Notes under the pieces: generated by a model
Told to the model about the DNA's origin: nothing
Seen by the model: only the letters and a program-made list of their open reading frames with translations
Databases searched by the model: none
In this document: positions 1 to 10,534 of the stretch, piece after piece
Numbering within the stretch: the stretch's first letter is position 1
How the letters are laid out: the number at the start of each line of letters is the position of its first letter
Made by a program: the position numbers and the translations under genes
Assembly (NCBI GenBank): GCA_002049455.2
Contig: KV918812.1
Location: forward strand, 186,001-250,000
From: Porphyra umbilicalis
Taxonomy: Eukaryota; Rhodophyta; Bangiophyceae; Bangiales; Bangiaceae
Length of the DNA: 64,000 nt
Direction of reading: 5' to 3'

Positions 1-1613
1 TGGGGCGGGCGCGCCGCCGGCGCTGCCGCTGCCCGTCGCCGTCTGTGTCACCGCCCGCCGCGGGCGACGCACGGCCCGCGGGCACGGACCGACCATCGGG
101 GGCGCGGCCAAGAGCCGCCCCCCCGCCCGCCGTGCACAGGCGCACCACCGCGCACCCGCTGGGCGCCGCGTGCGCCAGGCGGCGTGCCGGTCGGGCGGCG
201 AGCGCGGCGCCGCGTCCGCCACCGCCCGCCCCCGCCACCGCCGCAACCGCCGTCGTGTGGCGAGGGCCTGCCGGTGCGGCGCGCGGGGGGCACCCCCCAC
301 GCCCACGGGCGGCATCCCAGTCACCGCGGGGACAAGTCGACGGCGGCATGGCCGCCGACCCGTGCCCCACGCCGGCGGCGGTGGCGCGGGCGTGGAGGCC
401 GCCCGCCTTGCGCAAGTGCCGAAAAACAGAGCCGGGGGCCGCCCCCCTCCGCCGTGGAGGTCACCTCGCCACCCGGGGCGGCAGGCGCCGAGGGCCTCTA
501 CGGCCAGTCATGCCGACAAGACGGGGAGGAGGATGAAAGGCGCGCCTGGCGGCGGGTGCAGCCAAATGGGCACGGCGTCACCGACGGTCCCGTCGGCCGC
601 CGCCAAGCCGAGGCGCCGGCGCGCAGCACGGCCACCAAAACCCGAGCGAGGGGAGGGAGCAGCTGCCACGCCAGGTCGAATTGCCACTCTGGTGCGCAAC
701 CCAGAGAAAGAACAGCACAAGTAGCGGCAATGGCACGCCAGTGTTGATGGCCGAGGCAGCAGCGCCCTCGTCCCGCAGCCGCTCGAGAGGATGAGGGAAC
801 ACGGCAGGCTCTGCCGGTGCCCAGTCAGCTGGCAACGAGGCAGAGCGAAGAGCGGCGATGGCGCCGCGGATCACCGCGTGTCGGGCTCTGTTCAAGTCCA
901 CCGCAGCACGTCCGAACTCCTGAAACGGCCGTATGTGTGGTACTTGTCACTGCTCAACCCGCACCTGTGCACGACTTGGCTAGCCGAACTCGGCAGCAAT
1001 TCCCCCCTCAAAACGACACGCTGTGACCGGAAGGCCGCCTCGGTCGCGGATGCCTCTGCGTTGCCCGAGCGCCAACCCCCTCGGCCGCCCCGCCCCCCCC
1101 GCCCCGGCGGCCGGTGTCAGTGGCGCTGAGGCCGTTTGCCCGTGCCGCCGAGGCCGTTGCCCTTGGTCCCCCGGCGGGCGCGCTTGCCGAGACTGCGCCG
1201 CCGCTGCCGTCCGCAGCGACCACCACAACCACCACGACCACTTGCACGACAACCCCCCCTGCCCCGCGCCCGGGCCGCATGCGACGGTCTGCGTGACGGG
1301 GCGCCGCCCGCCCGCCGCCGCCGCGCGTGCCCGCCCGCCCGCCCGCCCGCCCGCCCGCCCGCCCGCCCGCCCGCCCGCCCGCCCGCCCGCCCGCCGCCGC
1401 GCCCGCCGCGGCCTCCTGACTGCGAATGCCTGCGGGGTGGGGACCGGCGCCACCCGTCGGTACGTGCCCCCCCCCCCCACCACACCCCCCGCGTGCGACG
1501 CGCACCGCGCGGCGGCGCGGCGGCCGGGTGCAATTCGGGTCGGTCGCCCCGGTCGGCGCGGGCGGCGGGGTGCCGCCCGGATCGCTGCCGCGCGGCGGCG
1601 GCGCCGCCAGCCC

Positions 1614-1644
<31 letters not shown>

Positions 1645-1800
1645 GTCGGCCGACGCGCGGCTGACGGTGCCGCCTGCGCGGGGCGGGCGACCGCCGCACC
1701 CGCGCGGCGTGTGCGTCGACGCGCGGGCGGTGGCGGTGGCGGCGGCGGCGGCGGCGCCCGCGCGGCCGTCGGCGCGCCCCCCGCCCCGGGTCTTTAGGGC
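1..1800. other. GC-rich low-complexity stretch, no gene supported
   Basis: Very GC-rich sequence with open frames on all sides, as expected from composition alone. None shows a recognisable domain, and the longest frames consist of Arg/Gly/Pro runs created by tetranucleotide and C-run repeats. It may hold the end of a neighbouring gene or the upstream region of the glycosyltransferase gene, but nothing here can be assigned. Confidence 0.5.
1329..1394. repeat. (CCGC)n tetranucleotide microsatellite
   Basis: About sixteen uninterrupted copies of the 4-bp unit CCGC. Because 4 is not a multiple of 3, the array produces Arg-Pro-Pro-Ala or Gly-Gly-Arg-Ala runs in every frame, which explains the artificial open frames around it. 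Confidence 0.95.
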
Positions 1801-2127
1801 CACGCGGCGGTGGGGGTCGGCTGGCGCCGTCGGGTGCCGACGCGTGCAGCCCCCGACGCGCTCGGTCGGTCGCCGCTCATCCTCGCCGTCGCCGCGTTGC
1901 GCGCGCCCACGGGGTGGGGGCGGTCGTGAGCGCCGTTGACCCCGTCGTCCCGCTCACCCCTGTGTCTTCTCCCCGGGACGCGTCGCTTGCGCAGCCCGAC
2001 GCGCGCGTGACCGGCGCGGCTCCGCACCGCAATCCCACCCCCCCCCCCCGCCGCGCCGCGCTCCCCACCGCTACCCCACCGGGGCCATTCCCCGCCTCCC
2101 CCCCCCCCCCCCCCCTCCCCCGACCGC

Positions 2128-3645
2128 ATGGCGGGCGCCATGGGCCCCAAGCCCCCCCCCGAAGTGGCGCGCACCCCCCCTGCCCGGTACCTCCCCGCCG
2201 CCCTGTCGCTGGCACTCGGTGGCGCGCTGCTGGTGCGGAGCTTCTTTTTCATCGCCGCGCACCTGCTGCCCGGCCGCGCCGGCGGCGGCGCCCCGCCCCC
2301 CGCCGGCCCGAGCCCGGTCTTCCTCCACGCGTCGGCCAGCCGGTGGTTGGCGCCCGACCCGGCGCCGCCCGGCGGGCGGGCACGCGGCGGCGGCCGCCGG
2401 CGGGCGGGCGGCGGCGGCGCGGTGCGGTTGCCCAAGGATTGCGCCGAGGCGCTCGCCATTGACTTGGCCACGGAGGACGCGGCGGTGGCGGCGGCAGCGG
2501 CCGAGGCGGCTGAGGCGGCGGCGGCCGCGGCGGCCGCCGCCGCCGCCGCCACTGCCGCCGCCGCCTCGGCCAACGGCGGCGCCGCGGGTGGCGCCACTGG
2601 CTTGCAATTCCCGGCTGGTGCCACCGCGGGGGCTTTCCCGTACGTGCCTGTCCTCGGGCGCTCCCTCCCCGGCTGGTCCTCGCCGCTGATGCGGGGTGCC
2701 AGCCCCGCGGCCGCCGCCGCCGCCCTCGCCCGTCGCCGCGCGGAGCGGTACAAGTGCCGCTGCCGGCAGGCCGAGACGTACACGGACGCGGAGCAGCCGG
2801 TCCTCACCGCCATCGTGCAGTCGTTTAACCACGTGGCCAACGTGCCCAACATTAGCGCCGCGCTCGTCGGCAGCGCGGCCATTGACGAGATTGTCGTGTG
2901 TGAGGACGGCTCCTCGGACGGCTCCCTGGCCGCGTGGCGGTCGGCGTTGACGCGGCCCAACGACTTTATCATCCGCTCCAACAACCTCCACGAGCTCCGC
3001 AGCTATAACCGGGCGATGCGGATGGCGAGCGGCGACGTCGTCGTGCTCCTTCAAGACGATGACCTGCCCCCGCCCGACGGGCGGTGGCTCGACACGGCCC
3101 TGGCGCTGTTTCGGGACAAGCCCGACCTCGGCTTCCTCGGCGGCTACATTGGCCAAACGTGGGACCCCGACACGGGCAAGGGCGCCGAGTTTGGGGAGCA
3201 GTTCTCCACCCACGGGGGGGTGCGCAAGGGCAACACCCAGCGCCTCGCCTACACGGACCCGTCCACGGGCGTGCCGTTTATGTATGTGGAGTGCGCGTGG
3301 ATTGCGCCCGTCTTTATCCGGCGGGACCTGCTGCGCAAGATGGGGGGCTTGGAGTTGGCGATTGCCAAGCGCGGCGAGCCGGGCGTGTGGCAGGACTGCG
3401 TGGCCAGCTACGAGGCGTGGGTCAATGGCTACACGGTCGGCGTGTTTGACGCGCCGTTTGTGCGGGGCGTCGGCGGCCACGGGTCGGCCGCGTCGGCCGC
3501 CAAACTCAAACTCCGCGAGCGCGTCTGGCAGCGCGCCGTCGCGTACACCAACCGCAAGTACGCGCGGCGCAAGGTGCACGAGTTTGTCGTTGCCCTCAAC
3601 GAGCGCACGCTCGTCAAGCGGGACGCGGGGCCATTGACACAATAA
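2128..3645 (+). CDS. Type II membrane protein with GT-A (family 2-like) glycosyltransferase domain
   Basis: Intronless 505-residue protein. A single hydrophobic segment at residues ~21-47 behind a short Pro/Arg N-terminus looks like a signal anchor, so a Golgi/ER lumenal enzyme is likely. A low-complexity Ala/Gly stem (~50-215) follows, then a GT-A fold. Seen: an AIVQSFNH-type first strand (~230), CEDGSSDGS at 258-266 (nucleotide-binding loop of GT2 enzymes), MASGDVVVLLQDDDLPPP at 299-316 with the metal-binding acidic triplet D310-D312, ECAWIAPVFIRRD at 388-400 (acceptor side), and GVWQDC at 419-424, where D423 is the candidate catalytic base. A transfer of a nucleotide-sugar-derived residue to glycan or protein is expected; donor and acceptor cannot be told. 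The ATG at 2,128 is the first in frame and gives the signal anchor. Its 3' end converges on the bZIP gene. The stem is unusually long and Ala-rich. Confidence 0.85.
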   Translation: MAGAMGPKPPPEVARTPPARYLPAALSLALGGALLVRSFFFIAAHLLPGRAGGGAPPPAGPSPVFLHASASRWLAPDPAPPGGRARGGGRRRAGGGGAVRLPKDCAEALAIDLATEDAAVAAAAAEAAEAAAAAAAAAAAATAAAASANGGAAGGATGLQFPAGATAGAFPYVPVLGRSLPGWSSPLMRGASPAAAAAALARRRAERYKCRCRQAETYTDAEQPVLTAIVQSFNHVANVPNISAALVGSAAIDEIVVCEDGSSDGSLAAWRSALTRPNDFIIRSNNLHELRSYNRAMRMASGDVVVLLQDDDLPPPDGRWLDTALALFRDKPDLGFLGGYIGQTWDPDTGKGAEFGEQFSTHGGVRKGNTQRLAYTDPSTGVPFMYVECAWIAPVFIRRDLLRKMGGLELAIAKRGEPGVWQDCVASYEAWVNGYTVGVFDAPFVRGVGGHGSAASAAKLKLRERVWQRAVAYTNRKYARRKVHEFVVALNERTLVKRDAGPLTQ

Positions 3646-3646
3646 A
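3641..3646 (+). promoter_or_regulatory. AATAAA motif overlapping the glycosyltransferase stop codon
   Basis: A canonical AATAAA hexamer whose TAA is the stop codon of the glycosyltransferase gene, followed by a G-run. In this GC-rich context the hexamer is rare. It could be a poly(A) signal, giving a very short 3' UTR, but a coincidence of a Gln-stop codon pair is equally possible. Confidence 0.3.
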
Positions 3647-4238
3647 CGGGAGGGGGGGGGGGAAGCCACTTTTGAGGCGCATGCGCGTCTGTGCAACGGT
3701 GTCCCTGGCGGGGAGGGGGGGGCGCGCGCCCACCCCCGCCCGCCGGCGCGTCGGGCGCACGCCGAGGAGGGCGGCGCACGGCCGACCGCGCGCGGCGGCG
3801 TGCCCGCTGGTCGCGTCACGGCGGCGGCGGGGGCGGAGCCAAGGTTCCGCGCGGGGCGGCCGCGACGGAGGAAGCAACAAAAAACACGGGCACGCCCCCA
3901 CCCCGTCGACTGCGGCACCGCCGCCGCACCAGCGGTCGCACCACCCGGGCCGGCGGGCGGGCGGGGGGGGGGGGCCCGCCGTGGCCGCCACGGTGCGGCC
4001 GTCGCCGGCGGCCGCGCGCGGCGCGCGAGGGGCCTCGAGACCCCACACCGCAGAGGTGTGCACACGACCGGTCGGCGGCGCCTGCGGCACCTGCTCGACG
4101 GTGGGGCCCGCCCAGGCGGGACGGCGGCGTCGTCAATCGCGAGGCAACCTCCGGATTGGCCGGGCGCGCCAGCTGGCCTGCACGCATGGGCTGTCGTTCG
4201 TTTTTCTTGACGGCCCGACGCGGTGGGACCCCCCACGC
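3647..4238. other. Spacer between convergent genes
   Basis: About 590 bp between the 3' ends of the glycosyltransferase (+) and bZIP (-) genes. It must hold both 3' UTRs. Frames open on both strands are Arg/Gly/Pro-rich and show no domain. Confidence 0.5.
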
Positions 4239-6522
4239 TCAGAGCGGCTCCCCGTCGACCTTGCCACGCCCGTGTCTCTCCCACACGCGCATCGCCGCGC
4301 TCTCTTCCCCATAGGCGCGTCGCAAAAAGGCCAGTAAAGGTGGTGACTCCGTGTGCGCGCCCCACCGTGCAATTTCTCGACCCAGCAGCGAACGAGACAC
4401 GGGGTGGAAAACAGCGGTGGCGCAGCCCAGCCGCCAGCGCCCCACAAAAAAAGAAACGCCAAGTGCTTCGGCTGCCGGCACGGGGCAGCCGCCGCCACCC
4501 CCTCCCCCCCCCCCCCCCCCCGCCGCCCCCCCCACGACCCAAACGACGCCACCGCCTGCATCACCACCGCCGCCCGTCCGCCCCCCCCCCCCCCCCCCCT
4601 CCCCCCCGTGTCCGTCGCCATCGTCGGCGAGGCACCCCCCCCCGCCCCCCCCCCCACCCGCCCCCGCCGCCCACCCCCCCGCGGCCGCCGCCGCCGCGCC
4701 CACACTCATGCACCGCACGAGCCCCACTTCCGTGAGGCGTGGCGGCAGCAGCGCCGCGAGCGCCGGGGAGCCGTCGAGCGTCGCGTAGACGGCGGCGGCC
4801 CACGCTTCGAGGTCGTGGTTGGCGGCAACGACCTCCCCCATCATGGCACGCAGGCGCGCGTTGGTGCCCTCGTACGAGTCGAGGCGCGCCTCGAGCTGCG
4901 TGATGAGGGACTCTTTAAACGTGCGCGCGGCGGCGGCGGAGCGGCGGTTGTTTTCCCGCCGCCGCTGCTCCTTGGCCACCGCGTGGTGCACGGGCGGCCC
5001 GCCGCCGTCACTGCCGCCGCCGCCGCTGCCGCCCGCAGCGTCGCCACGGGCACTGCCGCCGCGGCCGCTGCCGCCGCTGCCGCCGCCGCCGCCCCCCGCA
5101 TCCTCCTCGGCCGACCCACCGTCGCCGCTGCCGCCGCCGCGGCCGCCGCCCGTGGCTTCTTTCCGCCGAATGTCGTCGCGGCATTGCTTGCGCGCTTGGG
5201 ACGCGGCCAGGTAGGCGTCTTCCACGGCGGAGCGGCGGCGCTTGGCGCCCGCCACGCGTCCGGGCGGGCCGCCGCCGCCGCCGCCGCCGCTGCCGCTGCC
5301 GCCACCGCCGCCGAGCCCGCCGGAGCGGGCGTCACGGTGCCGGCTCGCGCGGGGCGTGTCGAGGGCCCCGGCCTCTGTGGAAGGCGTCGCCCCCCCCGGT
5401 GGGGGCGGCAGCAGTCGGCCGACTGGCCACCCGCCGACGCCGCCGATCCCATCGGCGGGGGTGCGCGGGTAGGGGCCGTCGTGGTGCCGACGCTCCCCGC
5501 CCTCGTGGCTGTCATACCCCCATCCCGGGTGGCGCCCATACGGCGCGGGGCCGCCGGCGGCCGCCCCGGCAGCAGCTGCCAGGTGGGGCAGTACCCCCCC
5601 CCGGCTCCGTCGGTTGATACGGCGGGGGAGCGGCAAGCGGCCGCAGCAGCGGCGCCGCCGCTGCGGGCACCCCCGCCGGGCGACCATGACGGCGACGGGG
5701 TGCCTGTCGACGAGCCGCCACCCGCGGGCCGCCCGCCCGTGGCCGTCCACTTGGTCTCCCAATACGGGTGGCCGCCGCCGACGGCGGCGGCGGCCGCACC
5801 GGCAGCGGCAGCGGCGGCGGTGGCGCCAGCCCCCACCCCGCCCCCCCGCGGCCACCACCGCCGGCAACGCCGTGCGCCACCCCCGTCAATGGGGGCACCC
5901 CATATGGTGGCGGCGGCGGCTGCGCGGCGGCGGCAGCGCCAACGGGCGGTGGGGCAGCTGCGCCAGCGGCGGTGCCCCCCCCCACCGCCCGCAGCCGTCG
6001 GCCGAGCGGCAGCATCCCCGCCGCAAAGCCGCGGTGGGGGTCCCCCCGCGGCGGGTGCCCGCCGGCGGGCCGCACGGGCGGGCCGTCACTGGCAGCGCCG
6101 GTGGCGGCGGCGGCAGCAGCAGCAGCGGCAGCAGCAGCAGCAGCGGCGGTGGGGGCGGCAGTGGCGCCGCCGCCGCCGCTGCCGCTCAATGGCGGCGGCC
6201 GCAGCGGCGCCGGCAAGCCGCCCGCGAGCGGGTGCCGCGCCACGCCGAGCGGCAGCGGCGGCGGCGGGGGTCCGCCGAGCAGCGCCGACGGGGGCGGCAA
6301 GAGGGGCGGCGCCATCGACCCGAGCGGCCGCCCGTGGGGGGGCGGCACCGAGTGAAAGGGGGACCCCGCCGCCATCGGCCGCAGCGGCACAAGCGCCGCC
6401 GGCGTGCTGCCGCCACCGCCGCCGCCACCGCCGCCACCGCCGCCACCACTGACGCCACCAGGAGAGTCGACGTTGCGGGCGCCGCGGCCAGGTGGCGCGC
6501 CTTGAAAGTGTGAGGGCCCCAT
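4239..6522 (-). CDS. bZIP transcription factor (frame broken at G-runs)
   Basis: The C-terminal ~540 codons, ending at 4,239, hold a clear bZIP. The basic region ENNRRSAAAARTFKE (about 4,905-4,985) has the N-x7-R signature, and a zipper follows with L-Y-L-V at heptad spacing (LITQLEARLDSYEG, ARLRAMMGEVV). Upstream, protein-like text continues but switches frame twice, at G-runs near 5,593-5,602 and 5,838-5,848. It includes KRRRSAVEDAYLAASQARKQ just before the bZIP and HPYWETKW further upstream. The N-terminal part is Pro/Gly/Ala-rich. The frame opening at 6,600 starts with GTG behind a stop; the first ATG is at 6,522 (MGPSHFQG), which I take as start. It should be a nuclear, DNA-binding dimer. 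The breaks are homopolymer length errors, true frameshifts, or introns I could not place; no convincing splice sites lie at the breaks. The bZIP itself is certain; the exact model is not. Confidence 0.75.
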
Positions 6523-9187
6523 GGGGGGGGGGGTTGAGGGCTGCCGCGGCCGCCCATGCCCGTTAGGCCGTACCGGCGACGCGGGCGCAACGTCGGGCAC
6601 CGACGGCCGGCGTGGTCAGGAGACGACCGCCGGCGCGGTGGGGCGCGGACGCTCGGGCGCGGGTGGGCAGCCGACCGGCGCCGCGGCGGAGAGGCGACGC
6701 GGTGGGAAAGGACGCGGGCGGGCGTCGGCGGCAGGCCGGCCGACGCGTGGCGGGCGTGGCGGGCGGCGGGCACCCGCGGCGGCCGACGGGGACGCGGACG
6801 GCGCCGGCGGTGGTGCGTCGCGGCCGACCACGCAAGCGGCACGCACGGGGAGGCGCGCGCCCAAATAGGGGTTCCGCCGCCCCCACGGCGGCGCACCCCC
6901 GCGGTCCGCGTCGGTCCGTGTCCACCACCCCCAAACGGGCAGACGGCTATGGGGGGGGGGGGGGGGGGGGGGGCTCGGCGGGGGGGGGGCGTGAGGTCGG
7001 GGCCGACGGCTGATGCCCCCCCGCGTGGCTTCCCGCCTCCGCGCGGGTGCTGTGGCGGCCGACCCGCGGGCCGCCCGCCAGGCGGCGCGCAGTCGTGCCC
7101 GTGGTGTTGCCGCCGGCCGTCTCCGCGGGGGGGGGGGGGGGGGGTCGTCCTGGATGCCGTGCGCGCGGAACGACGGGGCACGGCAGACATAACGAGCACC
7201 AGACAAGCAGTCTCGACGAACAGGAGGACCAACCCCCCAACGGCGCCAGTCGGCGGCTCGCAGACACCACGACGGGGGGCGCCGCCACGGCTAGCGTCGC
7301 GAGTGGGCTGGAGGGCTGCAGCTTGCACCTGTGCGCTTGCACCTGACCGAGACCCACGCGCGAGCCATGCGGATGGAGGGGCGTGGCCGGACTGCTGTCT
7401 CTTGTGTAGGACTCCTTCAACAAGAAATCACAGCTGACGTATTTCATATCGACAACCATGACAAAGAAGTAAGAACACCATATGGACACTTTCATATGTG
7501 AACTTTGAACCACAATACTTCTGAGAAGGTATGAGACCTGGATGTACGCTGGCTGCGCACTCAGTGGCAGTATTTTAAAACAAGTCGACGGGGGATTGGC
7601 TTAAAATGCTGGTAAGTTTATTGCGTTGATTGCTTTTATTGGGCATGCTGTCCCAACTCTGCCCGGAGTAGTTTGTCTCTCGCGGTAGACACCGGCTGGC
7701 TGACGTTCAAGACCACCAATGGTGTGGGGCCGCTGTTTGACAGTCCCAGTCAAGAAAAAAGACCGCTCGAGCACGATCCAGGACTGCACTTGATCACCCA
7801 CAGGCGCTGGCCGACCTTCCCATTGCTTGGAAGGACGTCGGAGAAGATCACCGCCGGTCCGAGACCCGCTTTAAGGGTGTGGCGTCGAGTTTGCGGCACT
7901 TTATTGTGGCCGCGTTGCTTCGGGTCCACGGCATGTGGCGCCACGATCTTACATCATGGAGTGCCGAACCGAGACGAGAGAGCTGTACAGTGTGTGTCCA
8001 GCCACAGGTGAGTCGAATGCCCACGTCGCAGAAGTCGGCGACATGATTTGCAGAAGGTTTTCGTCAGATGCAACAAGTACAATATTAGTATGGCAAGGAC
8101 GATGAACACAGTCCTCCCTAGTCGAAAAATCACAACGTCCTCTGTAGAGAGATGTAACTGTATGGAAGCATTGTCCCTCAACATGGATTGTCATTTGAAA
8201 GGTCTGCGCTGATCTGTGACATGTCAACGAAATGCCTGTGGCAGGCCCTGTTCCGAAAAGATAACCGGGGCAAACTCACGGGCAGATGGGTCCGGAAGAA
8301 CCCAGGATGGAACTCGGGCCAAACGTGACGATGGAGCCTCGCGGTCCGCGTCGGCTGTCTCCCCGTGTATGCGCAATGACAGGTAGCGACGCGGCAGGTT
8401 TTGTCCACCGCCGGCGGCCACCGTAATGCAGCGCGCGCGCTGAAGAGTTGTTGGCATGGGAGGCATGGGGGGCACATGGCGCGCCCTTTTGGGCGCGCCC
8501 CACACCGCGCCAGATGACTCAGCTGCAAAAGGGGGCTCGCGCGTGACGTCGACGCGGCTGCCAAAGTCCCGGGCGGCAGCGTCTGCGGCGCTCCCGCGTC
8601 GCCCCGGATGCGTGGCACCGTCGCCAGGCGCGCCACACGTTGGGGAGGGGGTGGGGAAGCAAAGTGGCGGCCGCAGACCGGACGCCTCCCCCACTGACCA
8701 GCGTCATGGCCCCACGATCCAGCGGCGGCGCAGTCCAAATGTGGTCAGCGGCTTGCAGCTCACCCCTCCTCCCGTCCCCTTCACCTGCTTGCAGCATCAC
8801 ACTCTCCGTCTACTTCGTGTTGCCAAAAGGCTTCTCAGCGTGGGCCCCTCCTGCACTGCGAAACCAAATTCTACGGCTTGCCCTGCCGTTGTCAGACAGT
8901 GGATGCGTGGTAGGGCGAGCGTGGCGAGTTGACACCTGGATGAGGCGGACTGTCTTTGCGGATGCCGACTGAGCCCTCCATTCACGCTGGGTCCCGCAAA
9001 CTGGGGACATTAACATGATCTCGAGACCTGGCGCTCCTGGCGCGAGGAAAAGAGTGCAACAGCCTGTCCTGGTTGGCCGAGCCGGTCGCCACTGAGTCGA
9101 CCCGCGTGTGTCCCGTGTGGGCGCAGTCGGTTAACACAAGGCAAACCGCACCCGCAGCGCGGACCGCGCCGGTGCCGTCATGCGGCG
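6523..9187. other. Intergenic region upstream of the bZIP gene
   Basis: To about 7,330 it is GC-rich with long G-runs (near 6,951-6,973 and 7,128-7,143) and probably holds the bZIP promoter. From 7,330 on, base composition becomes balanced, as in the transposon-derived parts of the window. No open frame shows a domain. A perfect 9-bp stem with a TTTT loop (GGCGCGCCC / GGGCGCGCC) lies at 8,478-8,499. Confidence 0.5.
8478..8499. repeat. Perfect 9-bp inverted repeat with TTTT loop
   Basis: GGCGCGCCC, TTTT, GGGCGCGCC. The stem is visible directly. Terminator-like shapes have no set meaning in nuclear genomes, so it is recorded only as a structure. Confidence 0.6.
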
Positions 9188-9848
9188 GGTATCAAAGGCG
9201 TCGGAGGTTTGGAGCACTTCCTGCATTTTTTAATTTCCAAATCAACCGCCATGAGATATTGTGAGCAAGACACATGACAACAACAGCCCATGAGGAGCTC
9301 TCAAAGTGCCTCGCAGGTGCCGTATGCTTTGTCGTACTCCTGCACGTGTGCTTTATAGCGCGAGGATGTCGCCCAGCCAAGTCCGACCAATGCCGAATCG
9401 TCGATTCTCTGGAACGACAAGTGCACACGTGATCCACAATCGATTCGATTGTTCTGTGGAGGAGAACAGAGGTCCGAGACGACCCATCGAATGACAGCCA
9501 CACATTGGCTGAAGGGTGAGCATTCGTCGATTGAGTTGACAGCGGCGTTGCCTTGTCAATCCGCAATGATCCATGACTTCGTCATAGGATCCGGTGACTC
9601 TTTACAAACAGCCACCAAGTGAGAAGAAGCAGAAATGCATCCTGGCTGTTGGTGACATGTATGGAAAGAGCAGAAGGTCATCCTCCAACCTTTGCATTTT
9701 TCTTCTGTTGCTGTGTCCATCTTGGCTGTGAATTTTCCTTTGATGTCTCGTGCGCAGACGACATGACGGGCAAACAGGCTGGAATCGAATTATGTGTGCC
9801 GGTCCATTCTTTCGACGAGCGTTCCAAGTATACGACTCCCTTGACCGA
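9188..9848. repeat. Dispersed repeat, diverged copy of 29,165-29,830
   Basis: This stretch aligns over its whole length with the segment found in each tandem unit (29,165-29,830, 33,507-34,172, 38,086-38,751), at perhaps 90% identity by eye. On the minus strand at ~9,300-9,460 a conserved peptide-like frame (LGWATSSRYKAHVQEYDKAY) is kept despite nucleotide changes, suggesting a coding remnant. The similarity stops at 9,848, where the duplicated MYB segment begins. Confidence 0.75.
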
Positions 9849-9985
9849 TACTGCCCCGTGGATCCAATCCACACGTTGCTGTCGCGTTGCGCTGACTGGT
9901 CAAGCATGTTACTTGCTTGGCCGACTGTGTTGGCCACGACTCGCAAGCGCGTGCGGCACTTCCCATTTTTGGCAGCTTAGGCCAT
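9849..9985. repeat. Left 137 bp of segmental duplication copy A
   Basis: Matches 60,154-60,290 over 137 bp with about one visible mismatch (near 9,912). In copy B the next base continues directly into the sequence that copy A resumes at 21,392. Everything between 9,986 and 21,389 is therefore an insertion, and AT at 9,984-9,985 is one half of its target duplication. Confidence 0.9.
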
Positions 9986-10002
9986 CGTCACTTTAGGCGC
10001 AG
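9986..10002 (+). repeat. Left terminal inverted repeat of the Plavaka-like element
   Basis: CGTCACTTTAGGCGCAG, the exact reverse complement of 21,373-21,389. Similarity continues weakly for a few bases inward. Confidence 0.95.
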
Positions 10003-10534
10003 ATCCACATCCTGAGCATTTGTCGATGGCACAGGATGTGGCCGACATTAAGCCATCCTGAGGGGTTCTCGATGGGATTGGGATGGGAGTTCTTCGCGAT
10101 GGAGACTTCGGCACTCGATGGACGTTGTTCCATCGCGGCAGAGCCTGCGTGAATCGCGAGAGTCGTCATTGAGATTCCAGAGCGCACCAATGACAGCTTT
10201 GTTCTACTTCCATTTCAATGTCCAATGAGGACGCGCATCGGAGCATTGATTGAACCAACAGTAGCAGTGCGTGCCGGTGTCTCTGGTGCCTTTATTTCTC
10301 GGCTGCGCGGCTGGTCGTGTTCGTGCAGTGGGCCCCATTACGTCACAAAGACGCAGGAAACAAGCAGCATAGACGCCGCGCTCGTGGCACCGATTGAGAT
10401 GGACACAACAACTGGACGCGGTACAACACTATCGCACGAGAAAGCAAGCAAGTGAGACTTTTTCGAACACAGAACCACACGAAGTGCTCGATTGGTCCTC
10501 CACGCAGGACCACACTCGTCGGGTTCGTTCGCAG

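Noticed and set aside
980-1803. Long overlapping frames on both strands around the CCGC microsatellite
   Set aside because: Made of Gly-Gly-Arg-Ala or Pro-Pro-Ala-Arg runs forced by the 4-bp repeat; no domain and no preferred frame.
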